This document shows positions 5,268 through 12,659 of a DNA stretch of 26,873 nt, in pieces. Made by a program: the position numbers and the translations under genes. The stretch is taken from the IMG/VR virus record IMGVR_UViG_3300012039_000024, positions 1-26,873 of that record, one strand, 5' to 3'. Positions within the stretch are counted from its first letter, which is position 1; every line of letters begins with the position of its first letter. Origin of the DNA: a virus. Under the pieces are notes generated by a model. That model was not told the DNA's origin, did no database searches, and saw nothing but the letters and a program-made list of their open reading frames with translations.

Positions 5268-6142
5268 CGAAGGGCATCCAGAAATGGACGACGCCTACCG
5301 GCATCCGGACGGTGCGCCTTCACTACTCGGCGTTCTCCAAGCGGGATCCGGATACGATCATCGGCCACGCATGGCGGGATAAGGCCGTCGAGGGGTACAT
5401 CGGCGGTATGGACAACCCCGCCTGGAAGATGGAGCAGGAGATCGACTTCTCGATCCGCTCCGGAGTGCCGATCTACAAGATCTTCCGCGAGGAACACCAC
5501 GTCTCGAAGTCCCAGATCACGGCCATCCCGCAGATCCCGATCATCCGAGGGTGGGACTACGGACTCACACCGGCTTGCGCCATCACGCAACTTACCAGAC
5601 GACCGCACCTGAACATCCTGCCCTGCATCTACACGCCCCAGACGCAGAGCATCGGCATCAAGAGATTCACCGAGAAGGTCATCGAATACTGCAACGTCAC
5701 CTATCCGGGATTCATGTTCATCGACTACGGGGATCCGGCCGGGGATCAGCGGGCCCAGACCGACGAGCGGACGTGCTTCGAGATTCAGCGGGACTTCAAG
5801 GACGCCCAGGGACGGCCCCTCGTACAGGTCGAGGCGGGGGAGATCTCCTGGACCGGCCGCCACAAGTCGATGGAGGACGTCCTCCGAAGGATCGAGGACG
5901 ACGGAGTGCCTTTCGTGCAGATCGACCCCAGGGAGAGATTCCTGATCGACGCCTTCAAGGGCGGCTACCGGAAGAAGAAACTCGCCAACAAGGAGATTTA
6001 CCTCGACGAGCCCGAGAAGAACGAATACTCGCACCTGATGAACGCCGTCGAATACCTCGTCTCCCGGATCCAGTACGGGCGTCCAATGGCTCGGAAGAAA
6101 GCCGTCGGAGACGATGCAACCGCCAACACCTACGCCACATGA
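5264..6142 (+). CDS. terL: Terminase large subunit, nuclease half (split gene)
   Basis: The GTG at 5264 has CGGAG upstream and overlaps the preceding stop. The 292-residue protein begins with the ATPase-nuclease linker (VRLHYSAFSKRDPDT, WKMEQEIDFSIRSG) and continues as the RNase H-like nuclease: IIRGWDYG with the first Asp, MFIDYGDPAG with the second, GYRKKKL and the final helix YSHLMNAVEYLV. Related terminases usually have Asp where this final helix shows Asn, so the third metal ligand may be replaced. A longer frame from 5171 would translate shadow sequence. It cuts concatemers into genome units and must assemble with the ATPase half. Confidence 0.8.
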   Translation: MTKGIQKWTTPTGIRTVRLHYSAFSKRDPDTIIGHAWRDKAVEGYIGGMDNPAWKMEQEIDFSIRSGVPIYKIFREEHHVSKSQITAIPQIPIIRGWDYGLTPACAITQLTRRPHLNILPCIYTPQTQSIGIKRFTEKVIEYCNVTYPGFMFIDYGDPAGDQRAQTDERTCFEIQRDFKDAQGRPLVQVEAGEISWTGRHKSMEDVLRRIEDDGVPFVQIDPRERFLIDAFKGGYRKKKLANKEIYLDEPEKNEYSHLMNAVEYLVSRIQYGRPMARKKAVGDDATANTYAT

Positions 6143-6155
6143 ACCGGAGGATGCC

Positions 6156-6533
6156 GTGAGAAAAGCCCAGTCGTACCTGATCGTCGCCTTTGCCGTGCTG
6201 ATGCTCGTGACCTCGCCCTTCTGGGCCCCTTGGGTCGACGCCGAGCCCCGATACCCGGGAGCGGAGATCGTCGAGAAGGAGGCCTACTCCAACATCACGG
6301 CGAACGCTACCACGCTCGTCAAGTCCGGAGCGGGATCCCTGGCCTGTATCACCGTCAACGGCGGGACGATGGGATCCATCACCGTGTACGACTCCCTGAC
6401 GGCGGCCGGTACGAAGATCGGACCCGTCGCGTCACCCGTGGCGGGAATGATCCTGCCCTACGGAGTGAGGTTCAACACGGGCCTGACCATCGTGACGGCC
6501 GATAACACGAATCTCACGGTTTCGTACTACTGA
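6156..6533 (+). CDS. Signal-peptide-bearing small beta-rich phage protein
   Basis: The GTG at 6156 follows GGAGGATGCC and gives a classic secretion signal: VRKAQSYLIVAFAVLMLVTS, then a polar PWVDAEP region. An ATG at 6114 gives 14 more residues with weaker support. The mature part holds a small beta domain (TTLVKSGAGSLACITVNGG, ITVYDSLTAAGTKIG, YGVRFNTGLTIVT, LTVSYY) that I recognise from many phage head-fibre or tail-associated proteins, where it normally lacks a signal sequence. A secretion signal here is odd: the protein may act in the envelope or be anchored there during assembly. Length 125 residues. Confidence 0.6.
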   Translation: MRKAQSYLIVAFAVLMLVTSPFWAPWVDAEPRYPGAEIVEKEAYSNITANATTLVKSGAGSLACITVNGGTMGSITVYDSLTAAGTKIGPVASPVAGMILPYGVRFNTGLTIVTADNTNLTVSYY

Positions 6534-6534
6534 C

Positions 6535-6858
6535 ATGACCCGTCGCAGAAAACTCATCGTCGCCCTTGCGGCCTTCGCCCTCGCGGCCCTCCTGGCCGCC
6601 TACGCGGCCGACGCAGCCGGCCCGAAATCGAAAAAAGGGAGCATCGTTACCTGGGGATGGTGGATGGATGGACTCACCTTCTGGGCACCATTTACCGACC
6701 CCGCGAATCCTCTGACGCTGAACAAGGGTACGGGGACGCTAACGACTGTGGGCACTCTTGCAACGTCAACGGTTGGTGCCTATGCTCTAACGTGGGGGGC
6801 GACATGGACAGAAGGAAACACAAGGTCGATGCGGATGGTTTGTTGGTCTACGGATTGA
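6535..6858 (+). CDS. Signal-peptide-bearing protein, C-terminus probably truncated
   Basis: The ATG at 6535 lies one base after the previous stop, with no clear SD, so coupling is likely. The product starts MTRRRKLIVALAAFALAALL, a textbook signal peptide with an AYAADA cleavage-like site. Next comes GLTFWAPFTDPANPLTLNKG, a motif I know from the start of larger phage tail or lectin-like domains. The protein then ends after only 107 residues, inside the next coding frame. This suggests a truncated domain at a mosaic junction. Base composition becomes more AT-rich from about 6760. Confidence 0.5.
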   Translation: MTRRRKLIVALAAFALAALLAAYAADAAGPKSKKGSIVTWGWWMDGLTFWAPFTDPANPLTLNKGTGTLTTVGTLATSTVGAYALTWGATWTEGNTRSMRMVCWSTD

Positions 6859-7460
6859 TTGGGAAGGAATATTTCAGGGTCGAGGTTCTTAATAGCATTC
6901 CGGGGACGAATTTGGTGTTCGTCCGTGTCTGTGAGGGGGCTTATAACGGAATGCAGGGGCGTATCAAGGCATCCCGGCGTATCAAGGCATCCCGGCTTAT
7001 CAAGCAGGATGGCTTGTTAGAGAAGTTCCCCAATGGGGGAGAGGTAATGATCTACTTCTACGCGACGCCGACGTTCGTGGCGAACCGACTGCAGAACCTC
7101 TCCGCCCGCCCGAACCTCGCCGGGGGCAGCGCGGCGGTACAGGCGGCCCTCCTACAGGCGATCATCGTGGCGACCGACAACGACGTGAACAACGTGGCAT
7201 ACGCAACCCTGATCCCGGACAATGTTCTGGCCGCGGCTCGTACCCACCCGAAATTCTTGGGGAAGGGGCTGAACGAGGTGAAGGCGAATTTCCCGAACGT
7301 CTATTCGCATATCGCTCAAAAGTCGGTGCGCCTCGTGGACAATACCGTGGTGCGCCTCGATATGTACCAGGCGACTCCCGCGGGTGGGACCGTGCTTGCT
7401 ACCGACCTTCCCGTGCAGACGTTCTACGGATATAACCCGATGACGGGGAATCCCGAATGA
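6804..7460 (+). CDS. Uncharacterised protein, possible two-part mosaic (218 aa)
   Basis: The start is uncertain. The ATG at 6804 follows GGGGGG and gives 218 residues. The ATG at 7047 has a better SD (GGAGAGGTA) and would give a 137-residue protein from MIYFYATPTF. The upstream part has a beta-barrel-like segment (YFRVEVLNSIPGTNLVFVRV) and two exact six-residue repeats RIKASR, with lower GC at third positions. The downstream part is ordinary for this genome (VQAALLQAIIVATDND, VKANFPNVYSHIAQ), helical then beta. No family recognised. A terminator covers its stop codon. Confidence 0.5.
   Translation: MDRRKHKVDADGLLVYGLIGKEYFRVEVLNSIPGTNLVFVRVCEGAYNGMQGRIKASRRIKASRLIKQDGLLEKFPNGGEVMIYFYATPTFVANRLQNLSARPNLAGGSAAVQAALLQAIIVATDNDVNNVAYATLIPDNVLAAARTHPKFLGKGLNEVKANFPNVYSHIAQKSVRLVDNTVVRLDMYQATPAGGTVLATDLPVQTFYGYNPMTGNPE
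6960..6995 (+). repeat. Two exact 18-bp tandem repeats
   Basis: CGTATCAAGGCATCCCGG occurs at 6960-6977 and 6978-6995, followed by a degraded third unit to about 7013. Each unit codes for RIKASR in frame. A recent duplication inside the more AT-rich mosaic stretch is likely. Confidence 0.8.
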
Positions 7461-7472
7461 GGGATTTTTTTT
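7449..7472 (+). terminator. Rho-independent terminator
   Basis: AATCCC and GGGATT pair across the loop GAATGA, followed by an eight-T run (7465-7472). The TGA of the preceding gene lies in the loop. It would end or reduce transcription before the portal cluster. Confidence 0.7.
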
Positions 7473-7502
7473 ACCCTGCCCTATGCCGTAGGAGGATATA
7501 CC

Positions 7503-7877
7503 TTGGAAAAACATGACTTCCTGGCAAGCCGTCCGAAGATCCCGCTCCTGGGTACGCCCTGGCAGCCGAGAATCGAAGATTGCCATCCACACACCATGAA
7601 GTTCGTCGGGACGGCCTTCGAGGACAACCGGCACTCCCACCGGATCCTGCACATCGCCCAATGCCAGGATTGCGGGCTTATCCACAAGATCCCAAGGTCG
7701 GTCAAGGAAGCGGGAGTGTCAGGCGCGGTCGACGTTGACGATCCCCGCGTGAAACGGACCCTCCTGCTAAACGATACCGTCCGGAAACGGTACTTCACCG
7801 AGCGCGACGGCCGCGGGGGTACGAGGGAGGGCACGGAGATCTTCCAGGTGCCGCCGTCTTACGGAGGCCCACGGTGA
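7503..7877 (+). CDS. Small zinc-binding-like structural-region protein (124 aa)
   Basis: The TTG start at 7503 is chosen because TAGGAGG lies eight bases upstream and no better ATG exists. The product has EDCHPHTMKF and CQDCGLIHKI, His/Cys pairs that could hold a zinc ion, followed by a charged C-terminal half. It directly precedes the portal and its TGA overlaps the portal GTG. In phages this place is often taken by packaging or head-assembly accessories, but the family is not recognised. Confidence 0.6.
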   Translation: MEKHDFLASRPKIPLLGTPWQPRIEDCHPHTMKFVGTAFEDNRHSHRILHIAQCQDCGLIHKIPRSVKEAGVSGAVDVDDPRVKRTLLLNDTVRKRYFTERDGRGGTREGTEIFQVPPSYGGPR

Positions 7878-9910
7878 CGAACCAGGAACTCGTCCTGTTC
7901 CTCAACGCCTGTATCTCGGAGTGCGAGGATACGTGGCGCGATAAGCGGAAGGTCATGCAGGAGTGCTACGACCGCTACCTGTCGTATCGGGACCACTCCA
8001 AGAAGAAGTCCTGGCAGCATAAGATCGTCGTCCCTGCCGTCTACCCCGCGATCAAAGGCGCCTCGGGGCTCATCCGTCGGATCCTGATGAAGTCGGACGA
8101 ATTCTTCAAGTTCGTGCCGGAACGCAGGGACAACGCACCGCAGAACGCGGCTTCGCCGATGGCGGCTTCACCGATGGCGGCTTCGCCGATGGCGGCTTCA
8201 CCGATGGCGGCTTCGCCGATGGGCGCTCCCGCGGCTCTCCCCATGCCCGGAGGGATGCCAGGGGCTATGCCGTCAGGAATGCCTCCCGCAGGGATGCCCC
8301 CCGCAGGGGCGCCCGTCGAGGACAACATGGACAACATGGCCCGGGCTTTCACGAAGAAGATCCGGTTCCACATCGACGAGTGCGATTTCATCGACAAGTT
8401 CGCGGAAGCCGTCGAATCGGCGTTCGTCATGTTCTACGGAGCCCTGAAATTCACCCCCGTCCGTTGCGACGATACGAAGATCGTCTGGGATCTCAACCCC
8501 CAGGCCGTCGACAAGGAGACGGGACTCCCCGCCCCACGGTACGAATTCCTGCGGGAGATCAAGGAACGCGGGAAACTCCGGTGCGAAGTCGTCAACCCGC
8601 TCCTGATCTATTTCCCCGTGGATCGGTCCTACATCATCGAGGAATCCAGGGTCCAACTGTCCGATCTTCTCTACAACGAGGAAGGCATCAAGTACGAGAA
8701 GAAGGAATTAAACCGCCTGAAACGAGAGGATTACGCGAACGCCGATCAGTCCGAGGCCGAACAGGCGCGTCGGATCATGCTCCGGATCTCGGGCGACAAG
8801 AAGAACAAGTATCGCAAGGAAGTCGTCCTCCATACGTTCTACGGAACGATCACCGAGGAAGATGGAACGGTCGTAAAGCGGGACGCGCGGTTCATCGTCG
8901 CCAACAAGAAGTACGTCATCTTGAAGCCGGAAGCGTCCCCCTACTGGCTCCGGAAACACCCGTTTGTGTTCATCACGCCCTTAAAAACCCTGTTCATGGT
9001 CATGGGGAACGGCATGGTGGACGGCATCCGTCCGATCATCAACGCACTCGACAACATCGTGAACATGGCGGGCGACAAGGCCCTGTTCTCCCTCCTGGCG
9101 CCTACGGAGATCAACGTCGACGCCTTGAAGGATCCCGAACAGGCCGAGGGTGGACTCACCCCGGGGAAACTCTACAAGACCAAGGGCCCGCTCGGTCAGG
9201 CCATGCACCAGATCTCGCAGGGAGACATTCCCCAGGGGTCGTTCGTACTCGCGGAACTGTTCCGGTCGTTCATCCAGAACTACACCGGATGGACGGAATT
9301 CATCCAGGGGATGCCGACCGAGAAGGGGAACGTCACCGCCACGGAAGTCACCAGGAAAACCGAGGCGTCCACCATGCAGTTCGAGAATATCGCATCGTCG
9401 ATCGAGAAGGGCGGGATCATCGAGTCGATCGAAGTCGTCCGGGACTTGACCATCCAGTATTTCATGGATCCCGCGTTTAACCCCGAAACCTACGATATGT
9501 TCGAGCAGGAGGGAGTGCCGCTCGACGCCCTGCCGGAAGCCGAGCGGTTCGCGTTCGTCAACAAGCGGTATCCCATCCGGGTCAAGGGCCTCTCGGCCTT
9601 CTTCGACGCCGAGCGCAAGCGCAAGGATATGGTCGATCTGTTCGGGCTCCTGTCGAAAGTCCCGGCGATCGCCATGCGACTCAACCTCGAGGAATTCCTC
9701 TCCCGAGTCCTCAACACCTACGACGAGACCAATCCCGAGGATCTGATCCTGAAACTGCCCCCGACGCCTCCGGGAGCGCAGATCGACCCGAAAACGGGTC
9801 TGCCGATCGCCGCGCCGCCGCAACCGCTCGACGCCGCAACGATGATGAGGATGCTCTCCGGAATGAACCCGCAGCAACCCGGAGTCCCTGCCGGGGCTCC
9901 GGTCCAGTAA
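7874..9910 (+). CDS. Portal protein
   Basis: The GTG at 7874 overlaps the upstream TGA and follows GGAGG. The 678-residue protein has portal traits: a helical N-terminus with SKKKSWQHKIVVPAVYPAI, a long mixed domain, then GNGMVDGIRPIINALDNIVN and a typical stem/crown part with MPTEKGNVTATEVTRK and long amphipathic helices. The length fits podovirus-type portals. A Met/Pro/Ala insert (residues 92 to about 150) begins with five AASPM repeats and continues with PGGMPG/MPPAG motifs. The C-terminus is also Pro/Met-rich. It forms the dodecameric DNA channel and docks the terminase. No disruptive change seen. Confidence 0.8.
   Translation: MTNQELVLFLNACISECEDTWRDKRKVMQECYDRYLSYRDHSKKKSWQHKIVVPAVYPAIKGASGLIRRILMKSDEFFKFVPERRDNAPQNAASPMAASPMAASPMAASPMAASPMGAPAALPMPGGMPGAMPSGMPPAGMPPAGAPVEDNMDNMARAFTKKIRFHIDECDFIDKFAEAVESAFVMFYGALKFTPVRCDDTKIVWDLNPQAVDKETGLPAPRYEFLREIKERGKLRCEVVNPLLIYFPVDRSYIIEESRVQLSDLLYNEEGIKYEKKELNRLKREDYANADQSEAEQARRIMLRISGDKKNKYRKEVVLHTFYGTITEEDGTVVKRDARFIVANKKYVILKPEASPYWLRKHPFVFITPLKTLFMVMGNGMVDGIRPIINALDNIVNMAGDKALFSLLAPTEINVDALKDPEQAEGGLTPGKLYKTKGPLGQAMHQISQGDIPQGSFVLAELFRSFIQNYTGWTEFIQGMPTEKGNVTATEVTRKTEASTMQFENIASSIEKGGIIESIEVVRDLTIQYFMDPAFNPETYDMFEQEGVPLDALPEAERFAFVNKRYPIRVKGLSAFFDAERKRKDMVDLFGLLSKVPAIAMRLNLEEFLSRVLNTYDETNPEDLILKLPPTPPGAQIDPKTGLPIAAPPQPLDAATMMRMLSGMNPQQPGVPAGAPVQ
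8147..8221 (+). repeat. 15-bp minisatellite inside portal gene (30-bp higher-order period)
   Basis: Five tandem copies of GCGGCTTCNCCGATG, in which N alternates G, A, G, A, G. The real period is therefore 30 bases, implying duplication of a dimer. It encodes AASPM five times. Unit loss or gain keeps the frame, so portal loop length may vary between isolates. Confidence 0.9.
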
Positions 9911-9925
9911 CCCAGGGGAGGGTGC

Positions 9926-10243
9926 ATGGACGAGGAACAGAAATGGGAAGGATCGCCGGAATTCCTGGCGAAAAAGGCAAAGAAGGAAAGGGGAGTGCGC
10001 GTGGCGTCGTTCCTGGCGTCGGACGTCTGGAAACTCGACATCAAGCCGTACCTCGAGACGATGAAGCAGAACGCCCTGGCGAGGACCATCCAGGTGATCT
10101 CCGATCACGCGGCCCTGGCGGCTTGCGTGTCCTGGGAGCGTTCGGCCGATGCGTTCGAGGCGGCGCTACTCGAGACGGCCAGGGACGCGAACCTCGACCT
10201 GTCCGAGCCCACGGAGTCAGAGGAACCCAACATCCAACCGTAG
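9926..10243 (+). CDS. Small protein between portal and scaffold (105 aa)
   Basis: The ATG at 9926 has GGGGAGGG three bases upstream. The product is helical and charged: EEQKWEGSPEFLAKKAKKER, then WKLDIKPYLETMKQNALART and a long C-terminal helix with an acidic end. No enzyme motif. It lies exactly between portal and scaffold, so a head-assembly or accessory role is plausible, but I do not recognise a family. Confidence 0.65.
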   Translation: MDEEQKWEGSPEFLAKKAKKERGVRVASFLASDVWKLDIKPYLETMKQNALARTIQVISDHAALAACVSWERSADAFEAALLETARDANLDLSEPTESEEPNIQP

Positions 10244-10283
10244 GGATTCGCCCGAAAGGGCCCCCTGCATGGAGGTAGCGCAA

Positions 10284-11216
10284 ATGCTGTTCGACGGAAA
10301 ACCTCGATTCCACCTGGCCGAGCCGGGTGCCGAGGGCGGTTCAGGAGGGGGAGGCGATCACACGCCCGCCCCCGCGTCAGGACTTCCACCGTTGCCGAGC
10401 GCATCAAGCAGGGAGCGGATCTACGACGCCTCCGATGCCGCATCGGCCTCAGAAAAGCCCTCGGCCGAGGGAGAGCCCGCACCGAAGGAGACGCCCCCTG
10501 CAAAGGACTCGGCATCTTCCAAGGACGGGAAGGAGCCGGCCAAGGAGGGCGCGGAAGGGAAAGTCACGCCGGATCCGGAAAAGCGGATCAAGGACACCCA
10601 GGCCGCGTTCCACAAGACCCGCGAGGAACTGGCAGCGGAGAGGAAAGAGAAAGCGGATCTGAAAGCGAAACTCGAACTGGCGGCCAAGTACGTCGATTTC
10701 GACAAACTCGCCGAACACGACAAGACGCAATCGGAAACCGATCTCGATCAACCCCTCACGAAGCGGGACCTCAAGGCGAAAGAGGACGCGGAAGCCAAGG
10801 AAAAGGCCGATAGGGCCGCCACGTCCGAGAAGGAGTCGATGGACAGGTTCGTGGAGAAGTTCGTCACGGACAATCCGCACGTCAAGCCCTACATCGACAA
10901 CGGCGAGGCGAAAGGGGTGTACGAACTGGCGGCGACGAGGATCTGGAACGACAACCCGGAAATCTCCAAGACGGAACTCATGGAGAAGGCCGCGAAGGAA
11001 GTTGCAGATCACTTCCGCAAGTCCGACGAGGCAAAGAGGAAAGAGGTAGCCAGGGAACTCACCACCAGACGCGAATCGCTCGATCAGGGACGCACACCCC
11101 CGTCCGGGGGACAGCCGGGAGGCGGCGGCGACGAAGGGGATGAAACGGATTCCCCGTCTGCCGAAATCGCACGGCGCCACGCGATCCGCAGTCGGGCTTT
11201 TCGCCCAACTCTTTAG
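10284..11216 (+). CDS. Scaffold protein
   Basis: The ATG at 10284 is preferred because GGAGGT lies eight bases upstream; ATG at 10269 is possible. The 310-residue protein has the usual scaffold make-up: a low-complexity Gly/Pro/Ser/Ala N-terminus, a long Lys/Glu/Ala coiled-coil-like middle (KTREELAAERKEKADLKAKL), helical KESMDRFVEKFV and a basic C-terminus (ARRHAIRSRAF). The basic C-terminal helix is the part that commonly contacts the capsid protein. It lies just upstream of the major capsid gene. No protease domain seen, so it is probably expelled rather than self-cleaved. Confidence 0.7.
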   Translation: MLFDGKPRFHLAEPGAEGGSGGGGDHTPAPASGLPPLPSASSRERIYDASDAASASEKPSAEGEPAPKETPPAKDSASSKDGKEPAKEGAEGKVTPDPEKRIKDTQAAFHKTREELAAERKEKADLKAKLELAAKYVDFDKLAEHDKTQSETDLDQPLTKRDLKAKEDAEAKEKADRAATSEKESMDRFVEKFVTDNPHVKPYIDNGEAKGVYELAATRIWNDNPEISKTELMEKAAKEVADHFRKSDEAKRKEVARELTTRRESLDQGRTPPSGGQPGGGGDEGDETDSPSAEIARRHAIRSRAFRPTL

Positions 11217-11240
11217 AAAGGGAGGTAGCAGAAACAGGAA

Positions 11241-12155
11241 ATGTCGGTCGCCTCGAACTGGGTTAGCCAGGGTTCCTACCTGGCAAACGCCAAACTCAGC
11301 CGTACCACCCGCCACGCGGCGCAAGCGGAGATGGTGTTCCGTCAATACGCCGACGTGCAGGAGGAATTCGGCAAAGGCAAGGGCGACACGGTGAACTTCG
11401 ATAAGTGGGGAAACATCAGCACGGCCGGCGGGACGCTCGTGGAAACCGCCACCATGCCGAGACGGTCCCACACCCCGTATAAGGGCACGTTGACTGTGAA
11501 CGAATACGGCAACGGGCACGGCTATACGGGGAAACTCGAGGCCCTGTCGCAGTTCGACGAGAGCCAGAAGATCAACCGGATCCTTAAGAACGACATGGTG
11601 GAGACGATGGATACCGCCGTCGAGGCGCAGTTCGCCGCGACGAAGATCGTCTACGTCGCGTCCTCGGGCTCCGCGTACAACCTCTACACGGACGCAACGC
11701 CCGTGCAGACCTGCTCGGCGTCTTTCGACGACTACCACGCCAAGAACATCGTCGATTACCTCTACGCGACGATGAAGGCGTCGAAGTATTCGGGGGGCTT
11801 CTACCACGGGATTCTGTCCACCCAGGCGGCCAGGGGCTTGCACGATAAGTTGCAAGCGTTCTGGATCTACACGAAGTACCCCGTCAACGGTGAGATCGGC
11901 GCCTATTACAAGACCCGGTACTCGATGAGCAACAACGCCATCTCCAACGCCCAGGGCATTTCCTCGGCGTTCGGCGAGGCGTACATCTTCGGGTCCGACA
12001 CGGTGATGGAAGCCATCGTCATTCCGGAGGAAATCCGCTACGAAGTCAAGGACGTCGGCCGCGACAAGATGATCGCGTGGTACGCACTCCTGGGCTTCAA
12101 AATCTTCTGGGCGGGTGATCCGGACAACTCGATCGTCAAGTTCGGGGGGGCCTAA
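11241..12155 (+). CDS. Major capsid protein, N4-gp56-like (HK97 fold)
   Basis: The 304-residue product starts MSVASNWVSQGSYLANAKLS. Traits of the N4-gp56 capsid group are visible: an N-terminal arm followed by MVFRQYADVQEEFGKGKGD, VNFDKWGNI, then an LVETATMP loop, an E-loop-like beta segment (GTLTVNEYGNGHGYTGKLE), and a long helix with MVETMDTAVEAQFAATK. The C-terminal part has the P-domain-like YIFGSDTVMEAIVIP and DKMIAWYALLGFKIFW. The SD is weak (AGGAA close to ATG; GGGAGGT lies farther up). Position after the scaffold and length support the call. Confidence 0.8.
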   Translation: MSVASNWVSQGSYLANAKLSRTTRHAAQAEMVFRQYADVQEEFGKGKGDTVNFDKWGNISTAGGTLVETATMPRRSHTPYKGTLTVNEYGNGHGYTGKLEALSQFDESQKINRILKNDMVETMDTAVEAQFAATKIVYVASSGSAYNLYTDATPVQTCSASFDDYHAKNIVDYLYATMKASKYSGGFYHGILSTQAARGLHDKLQAFWIYTKYPVNGEIGAYYKTRYSMSNNAISNAQGISSAFGEAYIFGSDTVMEAIVIPEEIRYEVKDVGRDKMIAWYALLGFKIFWAGDPDNSIVKFGGA

Positions 12156-12158
12156 GCC

Positions 12159-12596
12159 ATGAGCGACACTCAGGGACGGTCCTACTCCGCTTTCGGGCAG
12201 CAGACGTTCGTCGTCATGGGCCGGGATGCGACCCTCGGCGGGACCAACGCCGCGGTCGCCGGCATCACCGGCTGTATCTTCAAGGTCCCCTCCACCTGGA
12301 ACGGCATCCTGAAGTCCGTCGCCGCCTACATCAAGACGGGCGGGACGGTCGCCTCGGCGGGCGTCGTCGGGCTCATTCAGCGGTCCCTCGCCGGGACGGG
12401 GTCCTACGCCTCTATCGGGACGCTCACGTTCCTCGGAACGTATGCCGATGCCACGATTCTCGTCGGTGCGGTCGATTCCTCCGTGGCGGTCCTGGGAGGC
12501 GATATTCTGCGCCTCGCGGTCGGCGCGGGAACCGTCGCGCAGACCCTCGTGGTCACGGTCACGGCCTCGTTCCAGGAGGCGTTCATCTCCGCGTAA
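12159..12596 (+). CDS. Capsid decoration or head-fibre-like protein (145 aa)
   Basis: The ATG at 12159 lies 3 bases after the capsid stop. The product is Gly/Ala/Ser/Thr/Val-rich and beta-patterned: GCIFKVPSTWNGILKSVAAY, SAGVVGLIQRSL, LTFLGTYADATILVG and LVVTVTASFQEAFISA. Position and composition suggest a small capsid-surface or cement protein. No specific family assigned. A strong hairpin follows it, which would separate the highly expressed head genes from those downstream. Confidence 0.6.
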   Translation: MSDTQGRSYSAFGQQTFVVMGRDATLGGTNAAVAGITGCIFKVPSTWNGILKSVAAYIKTGGTVASAGVVGLIQRSLAGTGSYASIGTLTFLGTYADATILVGAVDSSVAVLGGDILRLAVGAGTVAQTLVVTVTASFQEAFISA

Positions 12597-12621
12597 CGCG
12601 GAAAACAACACAGCATCCACG

Positions 12622-12645
12622 GGGCGGGGGAGCGATCCCCCGCCC
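12622..12645 (+). terminator. Strong GC hairpin after head genes
   Basis: GGGCGGGGGA pairs perfectly with TCCCCCGCCC across a GCGA loop, followed by only three T. The 10-bp stem is very stable. With the short T-tract it may act as a partial terminator or an mRNA 3'-end stabiliser that keeps capsid transcripts abundant. Confidence 0.6.
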
Positions 12646-12659
12646 TTTCCGGAGATTGA

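Noticed and set aside
8041-8430. Minus-strand frame with GEAAI repeats
   Set aside because: It is the mirror of the portal minisatellite, not a separate gene.
10249-10262. GCCC-GAAA-GGGC hairpin before the scaffold gene
   Set aside because: Only four base pairs and no T-run; too short to call a terminator or riboswitch.
10449-12620. 723-codon open frame on the minus strand across scaffold and capsid genes
   Set aside because: It is Arg/Asp/Gly/Val-rich shadow sequence opposite well-supported capsid genes, opened by the high third-position GC of the plus strand; no SD or motif.
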